Below, in pieces: positions 27,555 through 39,090 of a stretch of DNA of 64,000 bases. The translations under genes and the position numbers were made by a program. The notes beneath the pieces are model-generated. The model was not told the origin of the DNA. It worked only from the letters and a program-made list of their open reading frames with translations, and did not search any database. Location of the stretch: assembly GCF_000724545.1 (NCBI RefSeq), contig NZ_JHBV01000038.1:19793-83792 (forward strand). The letters run 5' to 3'. Origin of the DNA: Aureispira sp. CCB-QB1. GTDB taxonomy: Bacteria; Bacteroidota; Bacteroidia; Chitinophagales; Saprospiraceae. How positions within the stretch are numbered: the first letter of the stretch is position 1; each line of letters begins with the position of its first letter.

Positions 27555-28637
27555 TTACGAATGTTTATAAACCACACAATTGGCGTGCATTCCTGCTCCT
27601 ACAGATGCAAAAACAACAATATCACCTTTGTTGATTGTCTGACCATCCATAACACCTTTCATAATAAGGTCTAAGACAGTTGGCACCGTAGCAGCAGAGC
27701 TATTGCCCAACTTGTGCACCACCAATGGCATCATTTCTTCAGGATAATCCGAATAGCCATTTAGCTCATACAAACGCTTCAAAATAATCTTATTCATTTT
27801 CATATTCGCTTGATGCATGACAAATTTGTCTACATCTTCCAACTTCAATCCAGCTTTTGCCAAGCATTCATTCATAGCAGCAGGCACTTTGGTGACGGCA
27901 TAACGGAAAACACCTTTTCCGTACATACGAATGTATTGTCCTTCTGTTTCTGGACGTAGAGAGTCTCCCATTTTCAAATAATCCGCCTCTCCCACACAAT
28001 CAGAAACTGTCACATGAGACAAAATTCCTGTTGGTTCTTCGTCTTCTTCATATTCAACAGCCTCTAATATAGCGGCACCCCCTCCATCAGCAAACAACAT
28101 CCCATCAATATCGTGCGGGTCGGTCATTCTAGAAACGGTATCCGCTCCAACAACCATAACGCGTTTTACATCACCTGATTTGATATAGTAATTGGCTTGA
28201 ATAAATGCTTGCACCCAACTAGGGCATCCAAACAAAATATCATATGCCACACAATTCGGATTTTTGATCCCTAATTTTTGTTTTACTTTAGCGGCTAAGT
28301 TTGGTAATAAATCGGATTGAATCGTTCCGTAATTTACATCACCAAAGTTATGTGCCACAATAATATATTCTAGCGTTTCAGGATCTATTCCTGAAGATTC
28401 TATAGCCAATTTAGCCGCCTGAGTTCCCAAATCAGATGCCTTCACTCCTTTCTCTGCTACTCGACGCTCTACAATACCTGCCACTTCTTCAAACTTAGCG
28501 GTAATTGCCTCGTTTGTTTTAGTCATTCGTTCGTGGTCTTTATTAAAAAACGTATTGTTCCAAAAAGCATTATTTGCTTTTTTTATTTTTGGTAATACCG
28601 ATCCACTCCCTATAATTCTTGAACTATATCTTTTCAT
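27555..28637 (-). CDS. Beta-ketoacyl-ACP synthase III-like (FabH family) protein
   Basis: The 360-residue thiolase-fold condensing enzyme is of the FabH family, which starts fatty-acid chains from acyl-CoA and malonyl-ACP or makes related acyl products. The catalytic triad is visible: Cys in LFGCPSWVQA (about residue 138), His in FVMHQANMKM and Asn in LGNSSAATVPT. The N-terminal region is longer than E. coli FabH (317 residues). It sits alone between purL and purM. Whether it is the housekeeping FabH cannot be said. Confidence 0.87.
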   Translation of the reverse strand: MKRYSSRIIGSGSVLPKIKKANNAFWNNTFFNKDHERMTKTNEAITAKFEEVAGIVERRVAEKGVKASDLGTQAAKLAIESSGIDPETLEYIIVAHNFGDVNYGTIQSDLLPNLAAKVKQKLGIKNPNCVAYDILFGCPSWVQAFIQANYYIKSGDVKRVMVVGADTVSRMTDPHDIDGMLFADGGGAAILEAVEYEEDEEPTGILSHVTVSDCVGEADYLKMGDSLRPETEGQYIRMYGKGVFRYAVTKVPAAMNECLAKAGLKLEDVDKFVMHQANMKMNKIILKRLYELNGYSDYPEEMMPLVVHKLGNSSAATVPTVLDLIMKGVMDGQTINKGDIVVFASVGAGMHANCVVYKHS

Positions 28638-28949
28638 GAAATTTTTTTTATTGTCTTACTTAATGTGATTGATGATAATGATTTGGTTACTCTTTGTAAG
28701 ACGTTTAAATTCACGCTTACCACTACAAATTGTATTATAATACAATAATTTCGTTAAGAGCAAACAGCTACAAAATCACATTTATCCTCCTAAAAAACAC
28801 TTTAAAGAGAGATCAAATTCATTAAGTATTGTTTTCAGAAACCATCCTCCAACATTGCTTCAAATAGCTTCTATTAAAAAATGTTCTACTAAAATACACA
28901 CTACTTCTAGTCTGTTTCTTCTTTGGGATTTTGAGTAGATTTTAAATTG

Positions 28950-28957
28950 CAAATATA
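28950..28957 (-). promoter_or_regulatory. Possible -7 box for the FabH-like gene
   Basis: The minus-strand sequence TATATTTG matches TAnnTTTG exactly. It is about 310 bp ahead of the ATG and lacks a well-placed -33 box, so it is weak evidence. Confidence 0.3.
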
Positions 28958-29283
28958 CTATTTTAAACAAAAGATAGGGTTCCTTATTTGGGATAAAAAA
29001 AGGTTCCTTTTATCTATTCAAGTAGATCAAAATAGTGCTTGGTGTTTTTTACTGTTGCTAGAAACCTCAGAGTTAACAAAGCAAAACAGCAGAAATCATT
29101 GGCTATTAAATTAACAATTAGCTTTTTAAATACTGGAGAAGCAAATTTTGTTAACAATCAACAAAACTAGCAACCTATTTCTTTATAATACCTACTAATT
29201 GTTCGTTTAAAGCGATTTCGTCACAAAGCATGGATTCAACAACTTAATTATTTTTCAATAAATCATGATATCGTTAAAGAAAA

Positions 29284-29308
29284 AAGACTGTCTTTCGCAG
29301 ACAGTCTT
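29284..29308 (-). terminator. Terminator after purM
   Basis: AAGACTGTCT and AGACAGTCTT form a perfect 10-bp stem with a 5-base loop, followed by a T-run on the minus strand. It begins 11 bp past the purM stop. Confidence 0.85.
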
Positions 29309-29318
29309 CTTCATTATT

Positions 29319-30398
29319 TTAGTACGTTCCTTCTAGTTCAGCGCTTGCTGTTTTCAGCGTAATCCTACGCTCTGCCGTAATTGTTCCAGCTATCTGTGCT
29401 TGATAACCTTGTTCTTTCGTTATCTCTAGGATTTTATCTACTTGACTTTCTTCGGCTACAACCAACATTCCGTTGCCCATATTCCAGTATAAATAAGCAT
29501 CCTCAGCCGCTACATTTCCTAAGTCCATCAAGCGTTTCATAACAGGCAAAGGCTCAAACAAGTTGTCCAAGTCTGCCCCTACTCCATTCGCTTTTAGTAC
29601 ACGCTGAAAGTTATCAATAATACCTCCACCAGTAATATGTGCGACACCAGACAATGCTACGCCCGCCTTAATCATTTTGGTAATAACAGGGGTAAAAATC
29701 AAAGAAGGTGTCAATAAAGCTTCGCCCCAAGTAGTCTCGCCTTCGTATATTTCATTGTGCCAAGCATCTCCAAAGCTAGCTTGCATAATTCTGCGAATCA
29801 ATGAAAAACCATTGCTGCGAAATCCTCGCCCTTTTAAAGCAATCACTTTATCCCCTGCTTGAACAGCAGTACCATCAAAGGGTTTTTCTAATTCTTCTGG
29901 TAAAATACCGATTGCCGTAGAGCACCAATTGAAATGCATTCCGTCACCATATCCACCAATGCGATTTCCCAATTCAGCAATTTCACCACCAGAAATACTC
30001 ATGCCACAAAAGTCACAAGCTTCTGTTAGTCCCTTCATCAAGCTATTAATGGTTGCTCGGTCTAACTGATCGACATCTATGATGTTGGAAATATTCGTAG
30101 GTTCAAAACCTGCCGTTGCTAGATCGTCTGCTACCATTGCTACTAAATCAAAGCCTAAGGTATCGTAAATACCCGTACGTTCTGCCAGCTCTATCTTGGT
30201 ACCAATACCATCGGAAGCAATTCCGATGCGTTGATTGCCAAATTGAAGCATATTAGAGAAAACGCCGTCAACTTTTAGTGCGGCAGCACCTGCCTTATTG
30301 GTTCTATTGGAGAAGGTCTTTTTAGCCCAGCCGAATGCATCTTTGGAACAAAGATTTCCAAGGTCGATATCTAGGCCACTTTTCTTTTGATTGGACAT
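29319..30398 (-). CDS. purM: Phosphoribosylformylglycinamidine cyclo-ligase (AIR synthetase)
   Basis: The 359-residue enzyme cyclises FGAM to AIR. GIASDGIGTKIELAERTG, VAMVADDLATAGFEPTNIS and SGGEIAELGNRIGGYG are the expected ATP/substrate motifs, and ITGGGIIDNFQRVL follows. It faces away from guaB-guaA and has its own promoter and terminator. The sequence is divergent from the common PurM motif DGVGTK (here DGIGTK) but complete. Confidence 0.95.
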   Translation of the reverse strand: MSNQKKSGLDIDLGNLCSKDAFGWAKKTFSNRTNKAGAAALKVDGVFSNMLQFGNQRIGIASDGIGTKIELAERTGIYDTLGFDLVAMVADDLATAGFEPTNISNIIDVDQLDRATINSLMKGLTEACDFCGMSISGGEIAELGNRIGGYGDGMHFNWCSTAIGILPEELEKPFDGTAVQAGDKVIALKGRGFRSNGFSLIRRIMQASFGDAWHNEIYEGETTWGEALLTPSLIFTPVITKMIKAGVALSGVAHITGGGIIDNFQRVLKANGVGADLDNLFEPLPVMKRLMDLGNVAAEDAYLYWNMGNGMLVVAEESQVDKILEITKEQGYQAQIAGTITAERRITLKTASAELEGTY

Positions 30399-30483
30399 TT
30401 GTTAATGTTGTGAAAAGAAATGAAATGGTTTAAATTTATAGGCTCTGCCTAACTCTTTTTTTCTCTCCCTCTGAATTAAAGTG

Positions 30484-30513
30484 CAAAGGTAGCATTTTTA
30501 TATCTAAAACAAA
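30484..30513 (-). promoter_or_regulatory. purM: Bacteroidota-type promoter for purM
   Basis: On the minus strand TTTG (30513-30510) is followed after 18 bp by TACCTTTG (30491-30484). This matches the TTTG/TAnnTTTG promoter form, about 85 bp ahead of the ATG. Confidence 0.7.
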
Positions 30514-30696
30514 TAATCGTTACCGAAAAATAATCCTCCAATTCATCAAAAGGAATAAAAAGCAGAAAAACAAACACATAAAACACTAAAAAGCAAACAC
30601 ATAAAACCACTCAACCTTTTCCTTAGTCTATTAAATTTATTAAATTAATATTAATTTTAAGACTTTAATTGTTTTTTATAACCACTTTAAATCGCG

Positions 30697-30704
30697 TATA
30701 TTTG
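30697..30704 (+). promoter_or_regulatory. guaB: Putative -7 box for guaB
   Basis: TATATTTG fits TAnnTTTG exactly and lies 63 bp before the guaB ATG. A weak ATTG lies about 25 bp further upstream. Confidence 0.5.
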
Positions 30705-30758
30705 GGATTAACAAAATAACAATGTAGATTTGCTCGCAATTTTTTCCAAACCACTTAA

Positions 30759-32231
<1,473 letters not shown>

Positions 32232-32338
32232 AGTTGATCTAAGTATGCTGTGTTATAGGTTTTAAAAAGCAAATGTTCCTTTATTCATCATCTTAAACTT
32301 GTTAATTTTCAACAGGTCATTGTCATAATTATAAAAAA

Positions 32339-33880
32339 ATGAATAACCACGAGTTAATTCTAGTATTAGATTTTGGAGGTCAGTACAATCAATTGATTGC
32401 TAGACGTGTCCGAGAATCAAAAGTATATTGTGAAGTTTTACCTCACAATGCTGATTTAGCTACTATTACAGCTAAAAACCCAAAGGGAATTATTTTTACA
32501 GGTGGTCCTAGCATTGCTTACGAAGAAAATGCACCGTCTGTTGATCCTAAGATATTTGAGCTAGGCATTCCAATTTTAGGAATATGTTATGGTGCTCAAT
32601 TAACTGCCCATCTTTTAGGAGGAACGCTAGAAGCTGCTCAAAACCGTGAGTATGGGAAAAAGGAACTGGAGGTGGCTGGAGCCCATCCTATCTACAAAGG
32701 GGTTCATCAGAAAACAGTTTGTTGGATGAGTCATACTTATCATGTGACCAAACTACCTAGCGAGGATTACAAAATAATTGCTCAAACAGATCACTGTCCA
32801 ATTGCTGCGTTTGCCAACGACAAAGACAAGATTTATGGTTTTCAATATCACCCTGAGGTTGTGCATACCACAGAAGGTAGACAAATGCTAGAGAATTTCT
32901 TGTACGAAATCTGTGGTTGTCAAGGAGATTGGATCATGAGTAATTTTGTAGAAAACACCATTCAGCAACTAAAAGAAGAAATTGGTGATCGCAAAGTCTT
33001 GTGTGCCTTGTCTGGTGGTGTTGATTCGTCTGTGGCAGCCATGCTAGTGCACAAAGCGGTTGGACATCAATTAACTTGTATCTTTGTGGATAATGGCTTA
33101 TTGCGTAAAGATGAAGGTGATTTGGTTGAAAAAGTATTTACAGAACAATTTGATTTAAATTTAATTCGTGTCAATGCACAAGAATTGTTTTTAAGTAAAT
33201 TAGCTGGTATCACCGATCCTGAGACAAAACGTAAAAATATCGGTGAAACATTCATCCGTGTTTTTGAAGCCGAAGCGGATAAACTAGATGGCGTAGAATT
33301 GTTGGTACAAGGAACAATCTACCCAGATGTTATTGAAAGTGGTAGCGAGCATGCCGCTGTTATCAAAAGTCATCACAATGTAGGAGGTTTACCAGAGGAT
33401 ATGTCTTTTACTGGTGTTATTGAACCTTTGCGTGACTTGTTTAAAGATGAGGTGCGAGAAGTTGGACGTGAACTAGGTTTACCAGGTCATGTTGTAGATC
33501 GTCAACCATTCCCTGGTCCAGGTCTCGCTATTCGAGTTATCGGAGACATTACAGAAGAGAAATTGGATATTTTGCGTGAAGCGGATTGGATTTACAGAGA
33601 AGAGATTCGTAAAGCTGGTTTGGCGAAAGAAATTTGGCAATATTTTGCAGTCTTAACAGGAATTAAAACAGTCGGTGTGATGGGAGATGAACGCACCTAT
33701 AACTATACCATCGGATTACGTGGTGTCACAAGTTTGGATGGTATGACTGCTGATTGGGCTAGAATTCCTTATCCTACTTTAGAAGCTATTTCTACTCGTA
33801 TTGTGAATGAAGTACAACATGTCAATCGTATCGTTTATGACATCACGTCTAAACCTCCTGCGACCATCGAGTGGGAGTAA
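32339..33880 (+). CDS. guaA: GMP synthase (glutamine-hydrolysing)
   Basis: The 513-residue enzyme aminates XMP to GMP. The class I amidotransferase domain has [17 protein letters not shown], nucleophile Cys in [15 protein letters not shown], and [10 protein letters not shown]. The ATP pyrophosphatase domain has [15 protein letters not shown], and the C-terminal dimerisation domain has [15 protein letters not shown] and ends [10 protein letters not shown]. It completes the purine route to GMP in this cluster. Confidence 0.97.
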   Translation: MNNHELILVLDFGGQYNQLIARRVRESKVYCEVLPHNADLATITAKNPKGIIFTGGPSIAYEENAPSVDPKIFELGIPILGICYGAQLTAHLLGGTLEAAQNREYGKKELEVAGAHPIYKGVHQKTVCWMSHTYHVTKLPSEDYKIIAQTDHCPIAAFANDKDKIYGFQYHPEVVHTTEGRQMLENFLYEICGCQGDWIMSNFVENTIQQLKEEIGDRKVLCALSGGVDSSVAAMLVHKAVGHQLTCIFVDNGLLRKDEGDLVEKVFTEQFDLNLIRVNAQELFLSKLAGITDPETKRKNIGETFIRVFEAEADKLDGVELLVQGTIYPDVIESGSEHAAVIKSHHNVGGLPEDMSFTGVIEPLRDLFKDEVREVGRELGLPGHVVDRQPFPGPGLAIRVIGDITEEKLDILREADWIYREEIRKAGLAKEIWQYFAVLTGIKTVGVMGDERTYNYTIGLRGVTSLDGMTADWARIPYPTLEAISTRIVNEVQHVNRIVYDITSKPPATIEWE

Positions 33881-33892
33881 AAAATAAATTTT

Positions 33893-33920
33893 AAAGCAAG
33901 TTTCGGTCGAAACTTGCTTT
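33893..33920 (+). terminator. Terminator after guaB-guaA
   Basis: AAAGCAAGTTTCG and CGAAACTTGCTTT form a perfect 13-bp stem followed by a T-run. It lies 13 bp past guaA. Confidence 0.92.
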
Positions 33921-34315
33921 TTTTTTATATGCTTATCACTACAAAATTCCAACCTTTTACCAATTTAGTTGTCATAAGTGTAGTTGCTGCATGTCATCCA
34001 ATATCCCTACTCTTCACACAACAAAGTTTTCTAATTCACCGTTCTATTAAAAACGCTCTTACAAATCTATCTCCTAAAAAGGATAAAACATTCCATCACA
34101 AGACAATATTATTCATTTGATAGTAGTGGTTTGGGATAAGTAACTTTCTTATTATCATCTTTTAATCAGCCCTTTTACCTAAGATTATCGTCCAACTAAG
34201 TTCACTTTTGTTATTTTTTAATCATAAAGTAATAAAAAGTAAATAATCACCCTCCACTATTCCTTCTCAATTTCTTCCCAATTCTATCTATTTTTTAATG
34301 CTTAAAATATATTTT
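33921..34315. other. Intergenic region after guaA
   Basis: About 395 bp of A+T-rich sequence with no gene I can support. An open frame at 33914-34120 starts inside the guaA terminator T-run and has no recognisable features, so I treat it as chance. No repeat of the palindromic family was seen. Confidence 0.5.
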
Positions 34316-34675
34316 ATGAAATATACTTTACTGTACTTTCTTGCCTTTATGCCATGGTTAAGTTGGGGACAAACAACGCTATCCAAAACTCCTATAACAG
34401 TCGTTCCCACCACAACCTCTACTTCTGAAGCCATACGAACTGTTCCTTCAGATATAGAATTATTAAAAAAAGAACTAGATGGGACGTTTTATGTCGAGAC
34501 CAACCTAGCCAATTATCAGGTACTTTATACCCAGAGCTTGCTAGAAACGATAAAAGCTTCCCGAAAAGCAACCGAAATAGTTCGGTTGAATTGGGATAAT
34601 TATGTTACGATTGTCATCTTCCCCCTTAGTCATACTCCTGCTTCTATATCTTCTAACCCAACTAAAAGCGAATAA
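34316..34675 (+). CDS. Small secreted protein of unknown function, upstream partner of a type IX cargo
   Basis: From the Met at 34316 the product is 119 residues with a signal peptide ending about residue 19 (WLSWGQ). An in-frame Met 18 bases earlier is less likely because it precedes the n-region. The mature part is Thr/Ser-rich, then helical with Asp/Glu/Lys (SDIELLKKELDGTFYVETN). No family was recognised. It stops 4 bp before the ATG of the large Cys-rich protein, so the pair looks co-translated. Confidence 0.65.
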   Translation: MKYTLLYFLAFMPWLSWGQTTLSKTPITVVPTTTSTSEAIRTVPSDIELLKKELDGTFYVETNLANYQVLYTQSLLETIKASRKATEIVRLNWDNYVTIVIFPLSHTPASISSNPTKSE

Positions 34676-34679
34676 TAAT

Positions 34680-37238
34680 ATGATGCATTTATACACTAGA
34701 AAAATAATATTTACTCTATTGTTGAGCACCTTCACTTGTTTATTTGCCCGTGCACAGAACGATTGTGGATCGGCAGTAGCCGTCACGGACTTAACAGGTT
34801 CAACCTGTGCCACGAGTGCTCCAAGTACTACGAATGCACTAGGAGCAGGGTCTTGCGAAGAAGGAAATAACGATACATGGTTTCAATTTACAGCACAAGG
34901 AATTTCCGCCAATATAACAGTAAGCAGTACGGCCAATGGCTGGCGTCCAGAATTTTTGGTTGTATCAGGAACTCCTGCTAGTACCTGTGCGGGTTTTACA
35001 GAAGTATCTTGTAACGACCAAAATGGTAATTATACGAGTATTAGCGCTGCTACTACTCCATTAACAATAGGAGAAACCTACTGGATTGTTGTTTCTAGTA
35101 ATAACGATAACAGCACAGGAACATTGAGTGTTTGTGTAGACAATCCTGCACCTCCACCTGGTTGTATCGATAATCAAGATTGTAGTAGCCCTGCATCTAT
35201 TGCCTTAAACCCTACTGGTGGGGCAGATGTCTGTGTCAACGATTGTAATACAGGAGCTTCATTTGGTCCTGACTTTGCGGGAACCAATTGCTTTGATTTT
35301 CCTAACAATACCGTTTGGTATTCTGTTACTACTGATGCAACAGCAACCTCTTTGAGTGTTAATCTTACTAGTGCTACACTTAGCAACCCTGAATTTACAG
35401 TTTTTACAACTCCTGACTGTAGCAATTTTACAGTTATTGATTGTGTAGAAGGCACTGGTGGTTCGGCTAGCTCTAGTAATGTAACTGTTACGCCTAACAC
35501 CACCTATCTAATTGCCATCTCAGATGCTACGGCAGATCAAGGGACTTTTGATTTATGTATCAGCCAAGATGTTGCCCCTTCTAGTTGTACAGACAACAAC
35601 GAATGTACCTCTGCAGCGACAATTACTTTAAACGCTTCTGGAGGAGCTGCAGCCTGTGTTAATGACTGTAACAATGGAGCTACTGCTGGTCCTAACTTTA
35701 CAGGAAACAACTGTTATGACCTTCCAAATGAAACCGTTTGGTATACCTTTACCACTGATGCAGCAGCAGCTACTTTAGATATAAACCTAACGAGTACCGA
35801 CTTATCAACCCCTGAGTTTACCTTATTTACCAATAGTTGTGGACCTTTTACCATTGTCAATTGTACAGAAGGAACAGGAGGTAGTGCTGCTGCGACACAA
35901 ATTAATATAGCGCCTAATACGACTTATATTCTTGCCGTATCGGATGTTTCAGGGAATACTGGAGTATTTGATTTGTGCTTGAGTCAAGATTTAGACAACA
36001 GTGCTTGTAATGTAGATAATAGGCTTGAGGTAACAAGCACTTCTATGGGGTCTCCTTTGACGGGACCTTTCCAAGCTGGAGAGGTTGTTACTTTTTGTTA
36101 TACCATCAATTCTTATATTTCATCTACAACCAATTGCAATTATCTTCATGGCATTGTTCCTAGTTTTGGAAACTGCTGGGATCCTGTATCTTTCGATGCA
36201 CAAGGTCAACCTACTAGTTTGCCAACGCCTTTGTCTACAGTTGGGGTTATTGGACCTTCAACAACAGGCCCTCCCAATCCTTGTGAGGGAGATTCTCCAG
36301 GTTCTTGGGCATGGTTTCCTGATGGAGCCGTAACCTATAACCTAACCACCCCCAACCCAACAGGATTAAATTCTGGAGATAATGTTGGAGCAGGTTGGTT
36401 CTTTTTAACTTCTTATGCTTCGCCTAGTGGTGATTGCAACACGCCAGAAACAGACCCTAACAGTAGTTACGGAGACAACAATTTTCCTCAATGTGCTGAT
36501 CTTGGGGGCTGGCAAGTTTGTTTCTCTCTGCAAGTTAAAGACATTACTGCTTGTAGTCTAGGAGAAACAGATTGTAGTGTTTCTATGAAAACATTTTCAG
36601 ATGGAGAAATTGGAGTTTGGGCAGATATTGGATGTACTGTTGATATACCAACTACATTTCCTGCTTCATTTGATTGCATTCTTTTGTCAACTGACTTGAT
36701 AGAATTTAAGGGCAAACAAATCGGTTCCAAAAACTTCTTGAGTTGGACTATTGATAACACTCAAAACTTAGAGTTTTTCAGAATCGAAAAAAGTACCGAT
36801 GGCATTAATTGGGAGACAACAGATATTGTTAATAGTGATCCTACTCAAAGAAAATATTCTTTTGTAGATCCAATTCCTTTTATTCCTACGACTTACTATA
36901 GGTTAAAAATTATAGCTATAGATGGTAGCATTACTCAGTCTCCTATTATTAGCGTACGTTCAGACAAAGAATTAGGATACAACTTAACCACAGAACTACA
37001 TCCAAATCCTGCAAAAGACTATATTCAATTTGAGTATACTGGAAATGATTTTTCATCACCTTTACACATTCATATTGCTAATATGGTGGGACAAACTATG
37101 GTAGATTATTCTATTGGTCAAATGGACTTAAACGAGCCCAATCATATCAATACATCTACTTTACCTGATGGGATTTATTATATCAGTATCACACAAAGTG
37201 GTCTAAAATCAACTCAAAGAATTACGATTATTCGGTAA
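34680..37238 (+). CDS. Large Cys-rich secreted protein with type IX sorting domain
   Basis: From the Met at 34680 the protein is about 852 residues. The upstream in-frame Met at 34602 lies inside the preceding gene in another frame. The signal peptide ends in LFARAQ. Three related beta-sandwich modules follow, the second and third (starting about residues 161 and 302) nearly repeats of each other: CxDNxxC ... VNDCN.GA...GP.F.G.NC..L/FPN.TVWY. These resemble bacterial pre-peptidase-type domains. A Trp-rich segment comes after. The C-terminus (from about 770, LHPNPAKDYIQFEY ... DGIYYISI) is a type IX type A sorting domain. It is likely exported and anchored or released by PorU. The ligand is unknown. 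Confidence 0.85.
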   Translation: MMHLYTRKIIFTLLLSTFTCLFARAQNDCGSAVAVTDLTGSTCATSAPSTTNALGAGSCEEGNNDTWFQFTAQGISANITVSSTANGWRPEFLVVSGTPASTCAGFTEVSCNDQNGNYTSISAATTPLTIGETYWIVVSSNNDNSTGTLSVCVDNPAPPPGCIDNQDCSSPASIALNPTGGADVCVNDCNTGASFGPDFAGTNCFDFPNNTVWYSVTTDATATSLSVNLTSATLSNPEFTVFTTPDCSNFTVIDCVEGTGGSASSSNVTVTPNTTYLIAISDATADQGTFDLCISQDVAPSSCTDNNECTSAATITLNASGGAAACVNDCNNGATAGPNFTGNNCYDLPNETVWYTFTTDAAAATLDINLTSTDLSTPEFTLFTNSCGPFTIVNCTEGTGGSAAATQINIAPNTTYILAVSDVSGNTGVFDLCLSQDLDNSACNVDNRLEVTSTSMGSPLTGPFQAGEVVTFCYTINSYISSTTNCNYLHGIVPSFGNCWDPVSFDAQGQPTSLPTPLSTVGVIGPSTTGPPNPCEGDSPGSWAWFPDGAVTYNLTTPNPTGLNSGDNVGAGWFFLTSYASPSGDCNTPETDPNSSYGDNNFPQCADLGGWQVCFSLQVKDITACSLGETDCSVSMKTFSDGEIGVWADIGCTVDIPTTFPASFDCILLSTDLIEFKGKQIGSKNFLSWTIDNTQNLEFFRIEKSTDGINWETTDIVNSDPTQRKYSFVDPIPFIPTTYYRLKIIAIDGSITQSPIISVRSDKELGYNLTTELHPNPAKDYIQFEYTGNDFSSPLHIHIANMVGQTMVDYSIGQMDLNEPNHINTSTLPDGIYYISITQSGLKSTQRITIIR

Positions 37239-37253
37239 ACCTTAGATACAAAA

Positions 37254-37288
37254 CAGGCAAGGTCAACATAGACTTTGCCCGTTCTTTT
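37254..37288 (+). terminator. Terminator after the Cys-rich cargo gene
   Basis: CAGGCAAGGTC pairs with GACTTTGCCCG with a mismatch and a wobble, followed by GTTCTTTTA. It is imperfect but well placed, 16 bp past the stop. Confidence 0.55.
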
Positions 37289-37293
37289 ATTTC

Positions 37294-37941
37294 CTAATTC
37301 ACCCGAAACAAACGAAAAGCTACTCTCAATTGTATATCGTGAAAACGATTGTAATCTGAAAACTCTACAAAGCCAGATGCAGTACTGCCTATGTAAATGG
37401 TCTGTTTCATGTAATAATTAAAATAGTGCTTGTACAAGAGCTCAAATCGAAAACGCCCTTTGGTGTACGAAATCCCTGTCAAGGCTCCCACCATTACCTT
37501 GTTCTGATAAAACAAAAATCCATTGTTGAACCAAGGTCCTAAAATATTGCCCAACTCTACCCCTAAATGGAAACCTATGTTATTGGGCAAAGTATATTGC
37601 GCATCTATTGGTATAACCAAAATATGAAACCAGTATTTACTGTTTTCTGGATTTATATAAGCTTGCTTTATGTAATTTCCTTCGTGTCCTTTATACTGAT
37701 ATTCTATCCCCAGACCAAAAGAAAGGCGGTCATCAAATCCCAACCTAGCTCCAAAGCCTATGTCCAACCCTCCTCCTGGAAAATGCGTTTCAGCCGTAAA
37801 ATTAGGTCTCGGCTTCTCTTGGGATACATATTGGCGATGAATTGACATATTTAAGCCTGTCCCTACTATAGCCTCTACACTAAATTGTGCCACAAGAGTA
37901 TAGCTAAAAAAGATAAATAAGATGCTATAATATATTTTCAT
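37294..37941 (-). CDS. Outer-membrane beta-barrel protein, unknown function
   Basis: From the Met at 37941 the product is 215 residues; an in-frame Met 39 bases upstream would overlap the 3' end of the upstream lipoprotein gene and hide the signal peptide. The signal ends in YTLVAQ. The rest has alternating hydrophobic strands with Gly and aromatic residues (GGLDIGFGARLGF, LSFGLGIEYQYKG, FRFELLYKHYF) as in small Bacteroidota barrel proteins. It follows the lipoprotein gene by 13 bp, so the two are an operon. Confidence 0.75.
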   Translation of the reverse strand: MKIYYSILFIFFSYTLVAQFSVEAIVGTGLNMSIHRQYVSQEKPRPNFTAETHFPGGGLDIGFGARLGFDDRLSFGLGIEYQYKGHEGNYIKQAYINPENSKYWFHILVIPIDAQYTLPNNIGFHLGVELGNILGPWFNNGFLFYQNKVMVGALTGISYTKGRFRFELLYKHYFNYYMKQTIYIGSTASGFVEFSDYNRFHDIQLRVAFRLFRVN

Positions 37942-37954
37942 AACAATTGTAGTT

Positions 37955-38983
37955 TTATCGTGGGCAAGATTTAGAACCACTCATTAAAGGTGTTTGTAAA
38001 TAAGATGAACAGTAGTCAAATCGATAATCATTATCCGATTTTTCATTCCAGTAAATCAACAATCCATTGGGTCGTATATCATAGCTATAATTGATCTCAC
38101 TAACATTGCCAACAGTTCCGCCTGTCCCATGACCAAAATTAGGGCTTTTAGTTTTATCATTGGCTTCTACTCCCCATCCTACATTCCAAGTAATGGTTGT
38201 TCGCTTGCGGTACCAATAATTTAAAAAGCCTCTGTACTGAGATTTGATGTGTACGTTAAAATAGCTTTTCACCTCCATTGGTGCTGCATTAATTAACACA
38301 CTATAAGATAACTGGCTAGTTTTATTATCCACATTATAATAAGCATAGATTCGATGCTCTACACCAGAATACCCGTGCAATGTATGCCATATATCATTGG
38401 GATGGCAATATCGACTATTTACCAAATTAGCTTCCATATCTCGTCTAGGTACTACCCAAATGCCATTTTTTTCATCAGAAATAAGTTCTTTTTGTGCTTG
38501 TGCTAGTTTTTCCTCAGAACTATCTTCGATACGTATTATATGCGTATTGGTATATTTGACCAAGAAATTTGCAATCGATACTTCTCCATTGATGTTGAGC
38601 AGTGCACTCAAAAAGGGATGATAGCCCTTTATAGAAACAGAACTATCTGGTGTCATCCAAAGATAATCTTGATGTTGTTCTTGAAAGCGCTGATAGTCGA
38701 CTCTATTTTCAACCTGTTCAAAATCTCTCTGAATGGCATCAAATGTCATCTTCATAGAGTGGAAGCCTATTTTCGATTGCCATTCGCTCACATCAATGGG
38801 CATTGGTCTATTAATGGCTAGACGAGTGGCATCAAATTGTTCTTGAGAGGGGAAGTGCAAGCGACCGTCAATCAGACGCACCTCACTTAAAGAGGGGATG
38901 GGAAGATTTGGTAAAGGTTCTTTTCTTTCGCAGGCAGTAAATGCACCAACGATAAAAAATAAAGCAACAAAACGAGCTTTCAT
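37955..38983 (-). CDS. Lipoprotein of unknown function
   Basis: The 342-residue protein has a lipoprotein signal with lipobox AFTAC followed by ERKE. The body is mixed alpha/beta with no motif I recognise. A Cys pair near the C-terminus (FDYCSSYLQTP ... SKSCPR) and a TGGTVGNVS stretch are the only notable details. It leads a two-gene operon with the barrel protein at 37294. A block of five 10-bp-spaced TGTAAA words lies about 110 bp upstream of its start. Confidence 0.72.
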   Translation of the reverse strand: MKARFVALFFIVGAFTACERKEPLPNLPIPSLSEVRLIDGRLHFPSQEQFDATRLAINRPMPIDVSEWQSKIGFHSMKMTFDAIQRDFEQVENRVDYQRFQEQHQDYLWMTPDSSVSIKGYHPFLSALLNINGEVSIANFLVKYTNTHIIRIEDSSEEKLAQAQKELISDEKNGIWVVPRRDMEANLVNSRYCHPNDIWHTLHGYSGVEHRIYAYYNVDNKTSQLSYSVLINAAPMEVKSYFNVHIKSQYRGFLNYWYRKRTTITWNVGWGVEANDKTKSPNFGHGTGGTVGNVSEINYSYDIRPNGLLIYWNEKSDNDYRFDYCSSYLQTPLMSGSKSCPR

Positions 38984-39090
38984 AATTGGGACTATTTGGA
39001 TGATTTATAATTACATATCCATCCAAACTTATAAAAACAAACTGTTTTCACAAAATTATCCAGCACAAAAAATATTAAAAAAAAATAAAA

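Larger units (their letters stand above)
28638..29318. other. 681-bp intergenic region upstream of the FabH-like gene
   Basis: The right end holds the purM terminator. The rest is A+T-rich with no ORF or palindromic element. A minus-strand TATATTTG (28950-28957) fits the Bacteroidota -7 box and would give a leader of about 300 nt, though no -33 TTTG is at the right distance. Confidence 0.45.

Noticed and set aside
33914..34120. 68-residue plus-strand frame after guaA
   Set aside because: It starts inside the guaA terminator T-run and has no signal, motif or plausible start site.
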